This document shows, one piece after another, positions 29,914 through 38,724 of a stretch of DNA of 64,000 bases. How positions within the stretch are numbered: position 1 is the first letter of the stretch; every line of letters begins with the position of its first letter. The notes below the pieces were generated by a model. The model had not been told where the DNA came from and did not search any database. It saw nothing but the letters and a program-made list of their open reading frames with translations. Position numbers and translations under genes: made by a program. Source of the stretch: Mycobacterium sp. DL592 (lineage in GTDB: Bacteria > Actinomycetota > Actinomycetes > Mycobacteriales > Mycobacteriaceae); the NCBI RefSeq assembly GCF_011694515.1, contig NZ_CP050192.1, positions 3,097,301 through 3,161,300 on the forward strand. Reading direction: 5' to 3'.

Positions 29914-30674
29914 GCCGCCCCTGCCACCGCGACCGCTGCCGCCGCGGGTATCAGCGCGGCCACCCACTGCGTCGCCGACGCCCGCGGCCGGGCGCCGACG
30001 ATCGCGAGTTCGGGGACGTGGCCGTCGAACCCGCGCGACGTCATCGCCAGGTACACCCGTTCGCCCCGCTCGTAGGAGCGCAGGAACAGGGCGCCAACAC
30101 CTTTGGCGATCGCACCGGCCTGATGCAGCGCACGCGGTGAGTCGCCGCGGGAGATCCGGGCCATCCGCATCCGGCCGATCTCGGCCGACAGCAGGTCGAT
30201 GTAGCGGATCATCAGCACGAGCATAGAGGTGATCAACCCCGGTACCCCGAGCCTGCTCAGCGCGAGTGGAAGCTCACGTGCCGACGTCGTGGCCGCCACG
30301 GTCAGCGAGCCGGCGACACCCAAGGTTCCTTTGACGACGATGCCCCACGCCGCCCACAGGCCGGTCACCGACAGCTGCAGGCCGGCGAACTCGACGCGCT
30401 CGCCGCCCTCGGCGAAGGGCAGCAGCACGGCCAGCACGACGAACGGCGCCTCGATCAGCATCCGCGGCAGGATCCAGCGCAGTGGGATGCGCGCCACCCG
30501 CCACACGACGAGCACGATGCCGGCGTAGATCGCAAACGGCCAGATCATCTCTCGCGGGGTGGCCACCACCGCCAGCACGAACACCACCAGCCCGGCGATT
30601 TTGACCTCGGCAGGTGCGTGATGCAGCGCCGAGTGGCCGTCGCGGTAGAGCGGATGGGAGTGGCCCGCACCCAC
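29898..30674 (-). CDS. cbiQ: Cobalt ECF transporter transmembrane component CbiQ
   Basis: T-component coupling the ATPase to the CbiM substrate subunit. 258 residues, 5-6 membrane helices. The cytoplasmic coupling region has the Ala-Arg-Gly type motifs RMARISRG and MTSRGF that contact CbiO. The N-terminus is His-rich (GHSHPLYRDGHSALHH), perhaps binding metal. GTG start, 5 bp after the cbiN stop. Confidence 0.92.
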   Translation of the reverse strand: MGAGHSHPLYRDGHSALHHAPAEVKIAGLVVFVLAVVATPREMIWPFAIYAGIVLVVWRVARIPLRWILPRMLIEAPFVVLAVLLPFAEGGERVEFAGLQLSVTGLWAAWGIVVKGTLGVAGSLTVAATTSARELPLALSRLGVPGLITSMLVLMIRYIDLLSAEIGRMRMARISRGDSPRALHQAGAIAKGVGALFLRSYERGERVYLAMTSRGFDGHVPELAIVGARPRASATQWVAALIPAAAAVAVAGAAWLLR

Positions 30675-30679
30675 CGGCC

Positions 30680-31021
30680 TCAGCTCCCGGAACGGCGGCT
30701 GCGGGCCAGCAGCCAGAACAACCCGCCGGCTAGCGCGAGCACCACCACAGCTCCGATGATTCCGGCCGCGCCGACGCTGCCAGCGTGGCCGAACAGCGTG
30801 TAGTCGGCCAGTGGCGACACCGACATCGGGTGTTCGGTGGCGTGCTGGGCGATGCAGCTTCCGGTCAGCTGCTCACCATGCTGGGTTTCGACGACCTGGC
30901 AGCCCTGCAAGGTTGCCGAGTCGAGCCCGTCCGGGCTGGAGCTGGCGAAATAGGACACCACTCCGGCGATCAGCACGATGGCCGCGACGAAGCCGGCCCA
31001 GAACCGCCAGTGCCGCTTCAT
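30680..31021 (-). CDS. cbiN: Cobalt transporter subunit CbiN (PDGLE-type)
   Basis: 113 residues, two membrane helices (about 8-26 and 83-106) bracketing an external loop with SSPDGLDSA and HPMSVSPLADYTLFGH. CbiN is a transient subunit that loads metal into CbiM. ATG overlaps the cbiM stop as ATGA, so it is translationally coupled. The loop contains two Cys residues not needed in the family, of unknown relevance. Confidence 0.88.
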   Translation of the reverse strand: MKRHWRFWAGFVAAIVLIAGVVSYFASSSPDGLDSATLQGCQVVETQHGEQLTGSCIAQHATEHPMSVSPLADYTLFGHAGSVGAAGIIGAVVVLALAGGLFWLLARSRRSGS

Positions 31022-31725
31022 GCGGGCACCGCCGCCTCGGTGCGACTGCGCCGCAGGAGATACACCAGGTCGGGTCTCGACCGGGCCACCGCCATGACCG
31101 TGACCGCGGTGATCACCCCTTCGCCGATTCCGATCAGCACATGGGTGCCGAGCATGTAGGTCGCCACCGTGCTCAGCGAGGTGGGCGCCGCTCCCCCGAT
31201 GGCGTACTCGATGACGAATCCCATTGACGCGCAGATTGTCCCGATTACCGCGGACACGAAGGCGACCACACCGAGCGCGGGTACGGATTGCTCTTTACCC
31301 CGCCGCCGGACCACCGCAAAAAGGAGTACGGCGGTCGAGTAGCCGGCGGCCACGCCGATCAGGGCCATGTTGGTGATGTTCATCCCGAGCGCGGTCACCC
31401 CGCCGTCGGCGAACAGCAGCGATTGGACGACCAGGACGATCGCGATGCACAAAACACCGGTGGAAGGGCCGACGAGAATGGCGGCCAGCGCACCACCGAG
31501 CAGGTGACCGCTGACACCGGGCAAGATCGGGAAGTTGATCATCTGCACGGCGAAGATGAACGCTGCGACCAGGCCGGCCAGCGGAACGGTGCGCTCGTCG
31601 AGTTCGGTTCGGGCCCGCCAGGCGCAGAAGCCGACGGCGGCGATCGCGAGGGCTCCGAACAGCAGGGAGGTGGGAGCATTCACCAGGCCATCGCTCATAT
31701 GCATGGCTGCGATCGAGACGCTCAA
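31018..31725 (-). CDS. cbiM: Cobalt ECF transporter substrate-binding subunit CbiM
   Basis: S-component that binds Co(II) (or Ni(II)) through its N-terminal Met-His. 235 residues, about 6-7 helices; conserved VSGHLLGGALAAILVGPSTG and ALGMNITNM. The canonical start MHMSDGLVN lies at 31704, but the best Shine-Dalgarno (GAGGAGG, 5 nt spacing) precedes a TTG at 31725 that adds seven residues. Family structures require an N-terminal Met-His metal site, so the start remains open. First gene of the transporter operon. Confidence 0.9.
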   Translation of the reverse strand: MSVSIAAMHMSDGLVNAPTSLLFGALAIAAVGFCAWRARTELDERTVPLAGLVAAFIFAVQMINFPILPGVSGHLLGGALAAILVGPSTGVLCIAIVLVVQSLLFADGGVTALGMNITNMALIGVAAGYSTAVLLFAVVRRRGKEQSVPALGVVAFVSAVIGTICASMGFVIEYAIGGAAPTSLSTVATYMLGTHVLIGIGEGVITAVTVMAVARSRPDLVYLLRRSRTEAAVPA

Positions 31726-31770
31726 CCGTGCCTCCTCGGCCCCGGGGCGCCCGTGCAGCGCCCGGGCTAC

Positions 31771-31813
31771 AACCTAGTGCGGGCAGCCGTCATCTGTCTA
31801 CATGTTCAGATGA
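31771..31813 (-). promoter_or_regulatory. cbiMNQO promoter with overlapping palindrome (candidate ArsR operator)
   Basis: Minus strand: -35-like TAGACA (31795-31800), 18-bp spacer, -10 TAGGTT (31771-31776). A perfect inverted repeat TCATCTG-N10-CAGATGA (31790-31813) covers the -35 region. A further GC hairpin (31741-31766) lies in the leader just before the cbiM Shine-Dalgarno. The layout suits repression by the ArsR-family protein encoded immediately upstream. Confidence 0.5.
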
Positions 31814-31821
31814 ACTATTTG

Positions 31822-32154
31822 TTACTCATTGTGCGCGGCGCCGATCCAGTGCAGCAGATCGTGCACTGTGTGATCCTCCAGGCGGTAGCTGACCAGCCGG
31901 CCGACCCGCGTCGAGGTCACCCACCCCTGCTGGCGCAGTACCCGAAGAGCCTGGGAGACCGCGTTTTCCGACCGGCCCAGCGCCGAGGCGAGATCGCCGA
32001 CGCAAATTCCAGGAGCCCGGTGCAGGCAGAGCAGGATCTCCAGCCGATGCGGATCGCTCAGCAGGTCGAAGCGCTGCGTCCAGCCGTTGATGTCGACGTC
32101 CGCCAACGCGGACGAGGCACGTTCCACCGTCACCTCGTCACCTGGCCCGTCCAT
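31822..32154 (-). CDS. ArsR/SmtB family metal-sensing repressor
   Basis: 110 residues with winged helix: LLSDPHRLEILLCLHRAPGICVGDLASALGRSENAVSQALRVLRQQGWV. The last helix has DHTVHDLLHW, a D/H-rich pattern like the alpha-5 metal sites of Zn/Ni/Co sensors, and a Cys sits in the ICVGD segment. ATG 32154 is chosen because TAGATT ends 7 nt upstream (leaderless); a TTG at 32184 is the alternative. Location next to cbiMNQO suggests a cobalt or nickel sensor controlling uptake. Confidence 0.85.
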   Translation of the reverse strand: MDGPGDEVTVERASSALADVDINGWTQRFDLLSDPHRLEILLCLHRAPGICVGDLASALGRSENAVSQALRVLRQQGWVTSTRVGRLVSYRLEDHTVHDLLHWIGAAHNE

Positions 32155-32231
32155 GACAAGGAATCTAGTCCAGCAGCCAGCCAATCCCGATCAGCTGGAA
32201 CAATCCGCCCCCGGTGCGCGACTATTGATCC

Positions 32232-32948
32232 GTGGACTGCGATGTCGCCCGCGAGGCGCTGTCAGCTCGTATCGACGGGGAACGGGAGCCTGTCCCGGCA
32301 CCCCGCGTCGACGAGCACCTCGCCACGTGTGACACGTGTAGCGAGTGGTATTCGCGTGCCGTCGATCAGACCCAGCTGCTGCGGCGGCTGGCGGGCCGGT
32401 CCCAGGTTCAGGCCGTCGCCGATCCCGCCGAACCCGCGCGACGCCGGTGGGCACCGGCCGGGGTCGCCGGGTGGCAACGCCGGGCGCTCGGGGTGGTCGG
32501 CGGCGCCCAGGTAGCGCTGGCCTTGGCGCAGGGCCTCGGCGCCAACGTCGGGACCTCGGGCGGTCACCACGCCATGATGGCCGGCCATCTGCTCAACGAG
32601 TCGACGGCGTGGTCGGCGGCGCTGGGCGTGGTGATGATCGTCGCCGCGGTACGGCCGGCGGCCGCCGCCGGGCTCGCCGGCGTGCTCACCGTGTTCACCG
32701 TGATCCTGACCGGCTACGTCGTCAGCGACGCACTCTCCGGCGCGGTCACGTTCGACCGGATCCTGAGTCACCTTCCCGTCCTGCTCGGCACGGTCCTGGC
32801 ACTGCTGGTCTGGCGCGCCGCCCAAACCCCCGGCCCGCAGGACCGCTCCGAGACCGCAGCGGCGACCGATGATCTGGTGCTGCCCGACAATGCCGTGCGC
32901 GGGCGCAGGCGCGGTCACCTCTACCCCACCGACGGCTCAGCGGCCTGA
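32232..32948 (+). CDS. Zinc-finger (zf-HC2/ZAS) membrane protein, anti-sigma-like
   Basis: 238 residues. The N-terminus has the ZAS pattern of zinc-binding anti-sigma factors: C3 ... H29-x3-C33-x2-C36. After a linker there are about four membrane helices (roughly 83-101, 122-140, 144-166, 172-190). Between helices 1 and 2 is GGHHAMMAGH, a His/Met group suited to copper. Its sigma partner is not adjacent; sigC, 6.5 kb away in the same island, is a candidate. GTG start, divergent from the ArsR gene. Confidence 0.72.
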   Translation: MDCDVAREALSARIDGEREPVPAPRVDEHLATCDTCSEWYSRAVDQTQLLRRLAGRSQVQAVADPAEPARRRWAPAGVAGWQRRALGVVGGAQVALALAQGLGANVGTSGGHHAMMAGHLLNESTAWSAALGVVMIVAAVRPAAAAGLAGVLTVFTVILTGYVVSDALSGAVTFDRILSHLPVLLGTVLALLVWRAAQTPGPQDRSETAAATDDLVLPDNAVRGRRRGHLYPTDGSAA

Positions 32949-32971
32949 CGACGACGGCCGCCGCGGAATGC

Positions 32972-33027
32972 CGACAGTAACCTCACGGCGGAAAATCGGG
33001 CCTTCGGCCGCCGTGAGGTTACTGTCG
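32972..33027. repeat. Dispersed palindromic repeat, copy 2 (20-nt perfect arms, 16-nt loop)
   Basis: Arms 32972-32991 and 33008-33027 pair at 20 of 20 positions and share CGACAGTAAC...CACGGCGG with the copy at 9380-9439. The loop (32992-33007) is 16 nt, as in copy 1, but differs in sequence. It again separates two convergent genes. Confidence 0.88.
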
Positions 33028-33046
33028 CCGATCAGGGCCGCAGCGC

Positions 33047-33706
33047 CTACAGCATCACCCCGAACATCACCGCCATACCGATGGCCATCATCGCCTGGCT
33101 GAGCAGGCCCAGCTGATGCACCGCATCACCACCCGACCGGGACTGGCGCGCAACGAGATACCGGTACAGCCACACCACCGCGGCAACCGCGAAGCCGATG
33201 GCGCACACCCAGTTCAGTGTGGCGATCCAGGCCGGATACCCGCTGGCCGCCGGTGCCGAGTCACCCATCGGCATATCCGGCATGTCCATCCCCGGCATGT
33301 TCATGTGCCCCGCGTGATGGCCGCCGGAACCGGCGGAATCCGCAGCGACCGATGACTGGCCGGGCAGAAGACGCCCGTTCATCACCGCATACATCCACGC
33401 CATCGCCAGCATCATCAGCGCGTGGTAGCCGGTCACCAGACGATGACCGGCCGCCCCCGCACTGGCGGCGATGACGGCGAACCACCCCGTGGCGAGCAAA
33501 AAGAACACCATCGGCGGGACCGTGGGCAGAGCGGCGCCGCCCGGCCAGGCCATCACCGCCATGGCCACCGCCATGACCGCGTGCAGCGAGTAGCTGACGA
33601 CACTGGGCCACCGGCGATGCCCGGTGGCAATGGCGAAACCGCACTCCGCAGCGCTGAGCACGAACAGCAGGGTGACGATCCAGCGCAACGTCAGGTCCTG
33701 GATCAT
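33047..33706 (-). CDS. DUF5134 membrane protein with Met/His-rich loop
   Basis: 219 residues, about six membrane helices. A soluble loop near residues 125-150 contains GHHAGHMNMPGMDMPDMPMG, a strong candidate copper-binding stretch. Family function is unknown; in mycobacteria such proteins often neighbour copper or cytochrome oxidase assembly genes, as here beside the CopD-CtaG fusion. ATG 33706 is divergent from that gene with 110 bp between. Confidence 0.82.
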   Translation of the reverse strand: MIQDLTLRWIVTLLFVLSAAECGFAIATGHRRWPSVVSYSLHAVMAVAMAVMAWPGGAALPTVPPMVFFLLATGWFAVIAASAGAAGHRLVTGYHALMMLAMAWMYAVMNGRLLPGQSSVAADSAGSGGHHAGHMNMPGMDMPDMPMGDSAPAASGYPAWIATLNWVCAIGFAVAAVVWLYRYLVARQSRSGGDAVHQLGLLSQAMMAIGMAVMFGVML

Positions 33707-33787
33707 CGGGCATCATCTTTCGATCTCGGGAACATAACTTGAATTGGTCGAACGGCGGCGGCCCGTAGTTCCCCCGGACGGGATTCG

Positions 33788-33809
33788 CTACGACGAAGAG
33801 TCGTAGACT
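33788..33809 (+). promoter_or_regulatory. Leaderless promoter with overlapping palindrome upstream of the CopD-CtaG gene
   Basis: -10 TAGACT (33804-33809) ends 7 nt before the ATG at 33817. The perfect inverted repeat CTACGAC-N5-GTCGTAG (33788-33806) overlaps this -10, an ideal repressor position. It does not match the RicR-type TACCC-N5-GGGTA box. A BlaI/CopY-type regulator is one possibility, unproven. Confidence 0.6.
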
Positions 33810-33816
33810 AGCGGCG

Positions 33817-35757
33817 ATGGAGTCGAGCCGCACGGGCACCCGACCCGCCGGCCGATGGGTCCTGGTCGGCGGATACCTCGCCATGGCCGCAGCTTTGACC
33901 GGCTACGCCGCGGCGTCCGGCGGCGATCGGTTCCGGGCCACCGGGGACTCCTTTCCCGGCCTGCCGACCAGTACCGCCGAGATCGTCGGCCACTTCACTG
34001 CCACGCTGGCCGGCGCGATCTGCCTGGGCGCTCTGGTCTTCGTCGTCATCACGGCGTGCCCCGACGAACGCGGGGTGCTCGACGCGTCCTCGTTCCGGGT
34101 GCATCTGCTCGCCGAACGGGTCGCGCCGCTCTGGGTGGCGACCGCCACGGTCATGGTGGTGGTCCAGGCGGCCAATGACGCTGGGGTGTCAGTCGGCCGC
34201 TTGGTCAGCGGCGGCGGCATCGGTGCGGCACTGGGCGCCTCGGAGACGGCCCGCGGGTGGGTGGCGGTGGCCATGTTCGCAGCGATCGTCGCCGTGGCTC
34301 TGCGCCTGACGGTGCGTTGGGTCTGGCACGTGGTGCTGCTGATCCCAAGCCTGATCGCGGTGATCGCCGTGGGGGTGACCGGGAACGCCGGGCAGGGCCC
34401 CGATCACGACTATTCGACGAGCGCCGTCATCGTGTTCTCCCTCGCCCTGGCGGTGCTGGCCGGGGTCAAGATCAGCGCCGCCGTGGCCCCGCCGTCGGTG
34501 GCGCTGCAGCGCCGCGTGCTACTCGTCGAGATCCTCACCGGGGCGGCGGCGCTCGGCTATGGCGCGCTGCTGCTGTACCTGCTGACCGACACGGGGTGGG
34601 TGACCGGCTCCGACTACGGCCGCCTGGGGCTGCTGGCCGGGGCGGTGGTGCTGGTGACCTGCTTGCTCGACATCACCCGGCTGCGGGCCCGAGCCGGCGC
34701 GGGCGGCCGCGGCGGTGCGCTGGCATTGATCGTCGCGCTCGCGGCGGTCTCGGCGATGGCGATTCAAACCGCACCGCGGCTGCTGGCCCACAAGTTCACC
34801 GCATGGGACGTCTTCCTCGGGTACGCACTCCCCCAGCCGCCGAATGTGGTTCGGCTGCTGACGGTGTGGCGTTTCGACGTGCTACTCGGTGTCGGCGCAG
34901 TGGCGCTGGCGGCGATCTACGTCCTCGGGGTGGTCCGGCTGCGCCGCCGCGGCGACGCCTGGCCGCCGGGCCGTCTGGTGGCCTGGCTGCTCGGGTGCCT
35001 GGCGCTGCTGCTGGCCACCAGTTCTGGTGTGCGGGCCTACGGTTCGGCGATGTTCAGCGTCCACATGTCCGAGCACATGGCGCTGAACATGTTCATCCCG
35101 GTGTTCCTGGTGCTGGGCGCCCCGATCACGCTGGCGTTGCGGACGCTGCCCGCTGCGGCGGCCGGTCAGCCACCCGGGCCGCGGGAATGGCTGATGTGGC
35201 TGGTGCATTCGCCGGTGTCGCGGTTCCTGTCGCATCCGGCAACGGCGTTCGTCCTGTTCGTCGGCTCGCTCTACGCGGTGTACTTCACACCGCTGTTCGA
35301 CACGCTGGTGCGCTACCACTGGGGTCACGAGTTCATGACCGTGCACTTCCTGATCACCGGCTACTTGTTCTTCTGGGGCATCATCGGCATCGATCCCGGC
35401 CCGCGCCGCCTGCCCTTCATCGGCAGGCTCGCCATGTTGTTCGCGGTGATGCCGTTCCATGCCTTCTTCGGTATCGCCACCATGACGATGACATCGGTGA
35501 TGGGGCACAGCTTCTACAGCAAGCTCGATCTGCCCTGGCTGTCCAGCCTGCTCGACGACCAACACCTCGGCGGCGCAATCGCTTGGGGGTCAAGCGAACT
35601 GCCGGTGATCGTGGTGGTGGTCGCGCTGGTGGTGCAGTGGGCCCGCCAGGACCGCAAGGTCGCCGTGCGCACCGACCGCCACGCCGACGCACACTACGAC
35701 GACGACCTCGACGCCTACAACGCGATGCTGCGGGAGCTGTCCAAGACCCGGCGCTGA
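33817..35757 (+). CDS. CopD-CtaG fusion membrane protein (copper import / cytochrome oxidase assembly)
   Basis: 646 residues, about 15 membrane helices. Residues 1-330 resemble the copper-resistance D family; residues 370-610 are a caa3-type CtaG domain with [24 protein letters not shown] and [22 protein letters not shown], rich in His and Met as expected for copper transfer. M. tuberculosis Rv0102 is a fused homologue. The tail is charged and cytoplasmic. It ends overlapping the antisense whiB gene by 43 bp. Confidence 0.9.
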   Translation: MESSRTGTRPAGRWVLVGGYLAMAAALTGYAAASGGDRFRATGDSFPGLPTSTAEIVGHFTATLAGAICLGALVFVVITACPDERGVLDASSFRVHLLAERVAPLWVATATVMVVVQAANDAGVSVGRLVSGGGIGAALGASETARGWVAVAMFAAIVAVALRLTVRWVWHVVLLIPSLIAVIAVGVTGNAGQGPDHDYSTSAVIVFSLALAVLAGVKISAAVAPPSVALQRRVLLVEILTGAAALGYGALLLYLLTDTGWVTGSDYGRLGLLAGAVVLVTCLLDITRLRARAGAGGRGGALALIVALAAVSAMAIQTAPRLLAHKFTAWDVFLGYALPQPPNVVRLLTVWRFDVLLGVGAVALAAIYVLGVVRLRRRGDAWPPGRLVAWLLGCLALLLATSSGVRAYGSAMFSVHMSEHMALNMFIPVFLVLGAPITLALRTLPAAAAGQPPGPREWLMWLVHSPVSRFLSHPATAFVLFVGSLYAVYFTPLFDTLVRYHWGHEFMTVHFLITGYLFFWGIIGIDPGPRRLPFIGRLAMLFAVMPFHAFFGIATMTMTSVMGHSFYSKLDLPWLSSLLDDQHLGGAIAWGSSELPVIVVVVALVVQWARQDRKVAVRTDRHADAHYDDDLDAYNAMLRELSKTRR

Positions 35758-36023
35758 CGCCCCGGCGACTGCTGGCGCTCGGCCGCCGACAGACCGCCCC
35801 AGATTCCATAGGGCTCACCGGCGGCCAGGGCATGCCTGCGGCACTCCGCCATGACCGGGCAGCGCCCGCAGACGTCCTTGGCGACCCGCTCACGACGGAC
35901 ACGTGCGGCGTTCGTCTCCCTGTCGGGACCGAAGAAGACCGACGCGTCGACCGCTCGGCACCGGCCCCGAAGCTGCCAGTCCCACTCCTGCACCGACGGC
36001 CGCGGAAATCGTTGTCGCCTCAC
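35715..36023 (-). CDS. WhiB family iron-sulfur regulator, WhiB3-like
   Basis: 102 residues. Four Cys for a [4Fe-4S] cluster: one in [13 protein letters not shown], then [10 protein letters not shown], followed by the [11 protein letters not shown] turn and a basic C-terminus. The N-terminal [11 protein letters not shown] and [20 protein letters not shown] are closest, from memory, to WhiB3, a redox sensor that binds sigma region 4. GTG start. Location in the copper island next to sigC suggests redox or copper-linked regulation. Its 3' end overlaps the CtaG gene on the opposite strand. Confidence 0.88.
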   Translation of the reverse strand: MRRQRFPRPSVQEWDWQLRGRCRAVDASVFFGPDRETNAARVRRERVAKDVCGRCPVMAECRRHALAAGEPYGIWGGLSAAERQQSPGRQRRVLDSSRSIAL

Positions 36024-36063
36024 GCTTTACATAGTCGGGAGACGATGGTGGCCGGTTCCCCGG

Positions 36064-36276
36064 TCAGCCGACGACGGAGTATTCGCCCTCTTCGTCGAGT
36101 GCAGCCTGGATCTGCTCGACGGTGAGGTCGGCGCCGGACTGCACCCGCACGGTCGACGGCTCGCCGAGGTCGACCTCGACGGCACTGACATCCGGCAACG
36201 CGCCCAGCGCGGTGCTCACGATCCGCACACAGCTCTGGCAGTGCAGTCCGTCTACCTTGAAGGTCTGCTCCGACAT
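36064..36276 (-). CDS. copZ: Copper chaperone CopZ (HMA domain)
   Basis: 70 residues, a single heavy-metal-associated domain with metal site GLHCQSC (Cys-x2-Cys) near residue 13 and the family beta-alpha-beta spacing. It would carry Cu(I) to the P-type ATPase encoded 18 bp upstream. Same strand and close spacing imply one transcript with the ATPase. Confidence 0.9.
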   Translation of the reverse strand: MSEQTFKVDGLHCQSCVRIVSTALGALPDVSAVEVDLGEPSTVRVQSGADLTVEQIQAALDEEGEYSVVG

Positions 36277-36294
36277 GTGTTTCAGCCTTTCCGA

Positions 36295-38535
36295 TCAGCG
36301 GCCTGCGAAGTTGCGCAGCCGCAAGCTGTTCGAGACGACGAAGAACGACGAGAACGCCATCGCCGCACCGGCGATCAACGGATTGAGCAGGCCGGCCGCG
36401 GCGATCGGGATGGCGGCCACGTTGTACCCGAATGCCCAGAACAGGTTGACCCGGATGGTGCGCATGGTGGCGCGGGCCAGATCCAGTGCCTGCGGGACGA
36501 TGTCGAGGTCGTCGCGCACCAGGATGATGTCGGCGGCCCCGATCGCGACATCGGTGCCCCGGCCGATCGCCAGTCCCAGATCGGCCGACGCCAGCGCCGG
36601 GCCGTCGTTGATGCCGTCGCCGACCATGGCGACCACCCGCCCACGGTCTCGCAACTGCTCGATGACGTCGACCTTGCCTTCGGGCAGCACCTCGGCGATC
36701 ACCTCGTCGATGCCCACCTGGGCGGCCACCGCACCCGCGGCCGAGGCGTTGTCCCCGGTCAGCAGGACCGTCCGCAGACCCCTGCTGTGCAGCGCCGCCA
36801 CCGCCGCGGCCGCCGACTCCTTGACCGCGTCGGCCACCGCGATCGCGCCGCACACCGCACCGTCGACGGCGACGAAAACGACTGTGTCCCCGCGTGATTC
36901 CGCGGTCCGCCAGGCTGCCTCCAGCTGGGCGTCCAGCGGTGCGTCACCGCGCACCCAGACCGGCCGGCCCACCGTCACCGCGGCGCCCGACACCACACCG
37001 GTGACTCCCCGGCCGGCATAGGACCGGAAGTCCTCGACCGGTGACCGGTCAGTGAGCGCACCCGCGATCGCCACGGCCACCGCGTGTTCGGAGGCGGCCT
37101 CGACGGCGGCGGCCACGCCGAGCACGTCGTCGGCCTGCCAGCCGTCGGCTGCCGTCACGCCGGTGACCGTGAGATGCCCGGTGGTCAGCGTGCCGGTCTT
37201 GTCGAAGACGACGGTGTCCACGGCGCGGATGGCCTCCAGCGCGCGGTAGCCCTTGAGGAAGATGCCCAGCTGGGCGCCGCGCCCCGAGGCCACCATCATC
37301 GCCGTCGGGGTGGCCAGGCCCAGCGCGCAGGGACATGCGATCACCAGCACCGCCAGCGCCGCCGAGAACGCCCGGTCGGCGTCGGCACCGGCAGCCAGCC
37401 AGGCCGCGGCCGTGACGGCGGCGATGACGAACACGGCGGGTACGAACACGCCGGCGATGCGGTCGGCCAGCCGCTGGGCGTCGGCTTTCTGCGCCTGGGC
37501 CTCCTCGACGAGGCGGACCATCCCGGCGAACTGGGTGTCGGCGCCGACGGCGGCGGCCTCGACGATCAGCCGCCCGTCGAGCACCACGGTGCCGCCGACG
37601 ACGCGGCCCCCCGGATGGGCGCGGGCCGGTTTGGACTCCCCGGTCATCGCGCTCATGTCGATCGCCGCGCTGCCCTCGACCACCAGACCGTCGGCGGCGA
37701 TCGTCTCGCCGGGGCGCACGACGAAGCGTTGCTGTTCTTTGAGTTCGTCGGCCGGGATCACCATCTCGGTGCCGTCGGCGAGCAGCACCGTCACGTTCTT
37801 GGCACTGAGGGCGGCCAGCGCACGCAGCGCACTACCGGCCCGCGATTTGGCCTTGGCCTCGAAGTACCGGCCGGCCAGGATGAACACGGTGACTCCGGCC
37901 GCGACCTCAAGATAGATGGCGTCGCTGCGCAGCAGCGCCTCCCAGATTCCGCGGGTCGTGCGGACGCCGTGGCCGAGGAAGATCGTGTACAGCGACCACA
38001 GCGTGGCCGCGGTGACACCGACAGAGATCAGCGTCTCCATCGATGCGGTGCCGTGGCGGGCGTTGCGCAGGGCGACACGGTGGAACGGCCACGCCGCCCA
38101 GGTGACGATCGGCAGCGCCAGGGCTGTGAGCACCCAGCCCCACCCGGTGAACCGGGTGCTGGGCACCACGGCGAACATCACCGACAGGTCGGCCAGCGGC
38201 ACGAACAGCACCGCGGCGACAGCCAGCCGGCGCAGCAGGCTGCGGGCGGTCTGGTCGTCGGGGTCGGGCACCTCGACCGGTGTCGGGTTGCGCGGGGCTG
38301 CGTCGTAGCCTGCCTTGCGGACCACCTCACACAGGGTCTCGGTCGGTACCGATTCGGCGGCGTCGACAGTGGCCACCCGGGTCGCATAGTTGACCGTCGC
38401 GTGCACACCGTCGACCTTGTTGAGCTTGGTCTCCACCCGCGCCGCGCACGCCGCGCAGGACATTCCCGAGACGTCGAGCTGGACGCGGCGGACGTCGGTG
38501 TCGGCGACGCCGCCGACAACAGATGCCGTCATCAT
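36295..38535 (-). CDS. Copper-translocating P1B-type ATPase
   Basis: 746 residues. N-terminal HMA domain with [16 protein letters not shown] actuator motif; CPC metal site in [13 protein letters not shown] phosphorylation site; GDGIND hinge. The P1B His-Pro motif reads SEHAVA, with Ala instead of Pro, as I recall for the mycobacterial CtpA/CtpB group, so the protein is probably CtpA/B-like. Two ATGs lie together at 38535 and 38532, directly after AGGAGG; the second has the better spacing. Efflux or delivery of Cu(I). Confidence 0.92.
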   Translation of the reverse strand: MMTASVVGGVADTDVRRVQLDVSGMSCAACAARVETKLNKVDGVHATVNYATRVATVDAAESVPTETLCEVVRKAGYDAAPRNPTPVEVPDPDDQTARSLLRRLAVAAVLFVPLADLSVMFAVVPSTRFTGWGWVLTALALPIVTWAAWPFHRVALRNARHGTASMETLISVGVTAATLWSLYTIFLGHGVRTTRGIWEALLRSDAIYLEVAAGVTVFILAGRYFEAKAKSRAGSALRALAALSAKNVTVLLADGTEMVIPADELKEQQRFVVRPGETIAADGLVVEGSAAIDMSAMTGESKPARAHPGGRVVGGTVVLDGRLIVEAAAVGADTQFAGMVRLVEEAQAQKADAQRLADRIAGVFVPAVFVIAAVTAAAWLAAGADADRAFSAALAVLVIACPCALGLATPTAMMVASGRGAQLGIFLKGYRALEAIRAVDTVVFDKTGTLTTGHLTVTGVTAADGWQADDVLGVAAAVEAASEHAVAVAIAGALTDRSPVEDFRSYAGRGVTGVVSGAAVTVGRPVWVRGDAPLDAQLEAAWRTAESRGDTVVFVAVDGAVCGAIAVADAVKESAAAAVAALHSRGLRTVLLTGDNASAAGAVAAQVGIDEVIAEVLPEGKVDVIEQLRDRGRVVAMVGDGINDGPALASADLGLAIGRGTDVAIGAADIILVRDDLDIVPQALDLARATMRTIRVNLFWAFGYNVAAIPIAAAGLLNPLIAGAAMAFSSFFVVSNSLRLRNFAGR

Positions 38536-38572
38536 CCTCCTCGTCGATCGACAGTGTTCGGCTCAGGTCGAA

Positions 38573-38601
38573 TAGTCGGATGCCGACAGCTCCGGGTTCC
38601 C
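38573..38601 (-). promoter_or_regulatory. Candidate ECF-sigma promoter for the copper ATPase operon
   Basis: Minus strand: GGGAAC (38596-38601), 17-bp spacer, CGACTA (38573-38578). GGAAC-type -35 boxes are typical of ECF sigma factors, and sigC is the divergent neighbour. No good TANNNT box lies between here and the ATG pair. Confidence 0.4.
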
Positions 38602-38683
38602 GGAAAAAAGAAATCCCTGGTGCTGGGCTCATTCGACTCTTCCAAAGTACTCCCGAGGGGTGTGCCGAAGCTCCTGTGGGGCT

Positions 38684-38716
38684 GGGGATGTGCCGTCGGG
38701 GGCCATCCCCTACTCT
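38684..38716 (+). promoter_or_regulatory. sigC promoter: palindrome plus -10 box
   Basis: Inverted repeat GGGGATG (38684-38690) and CATCCCC (38704-38710) with a 13-nt loop sits directly upstream of TACTCT (38711-38716). The -10 ends 8 nt before the GTG of sigC, and no Shine-Dalgarno is present, consistent with leaderless transcription under an operator. Confidence 0.5.
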
Positions 38717-38724
38717 GACTTCCT

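Noticed and set aside
31705..31821. Cobalamin riboswitch upstream of cbiM
   Set aside because: The 96-bp gap is too short and shows no B12-box-like core; a palindrome and an ArsR gene explain regulation better.
33707..33816. RicR or CsoR copper box in the CtaG promoter region
   Set aside because: The expected TACCC-N5-GGGTA pattern is not found; the palindrome there has different arms.
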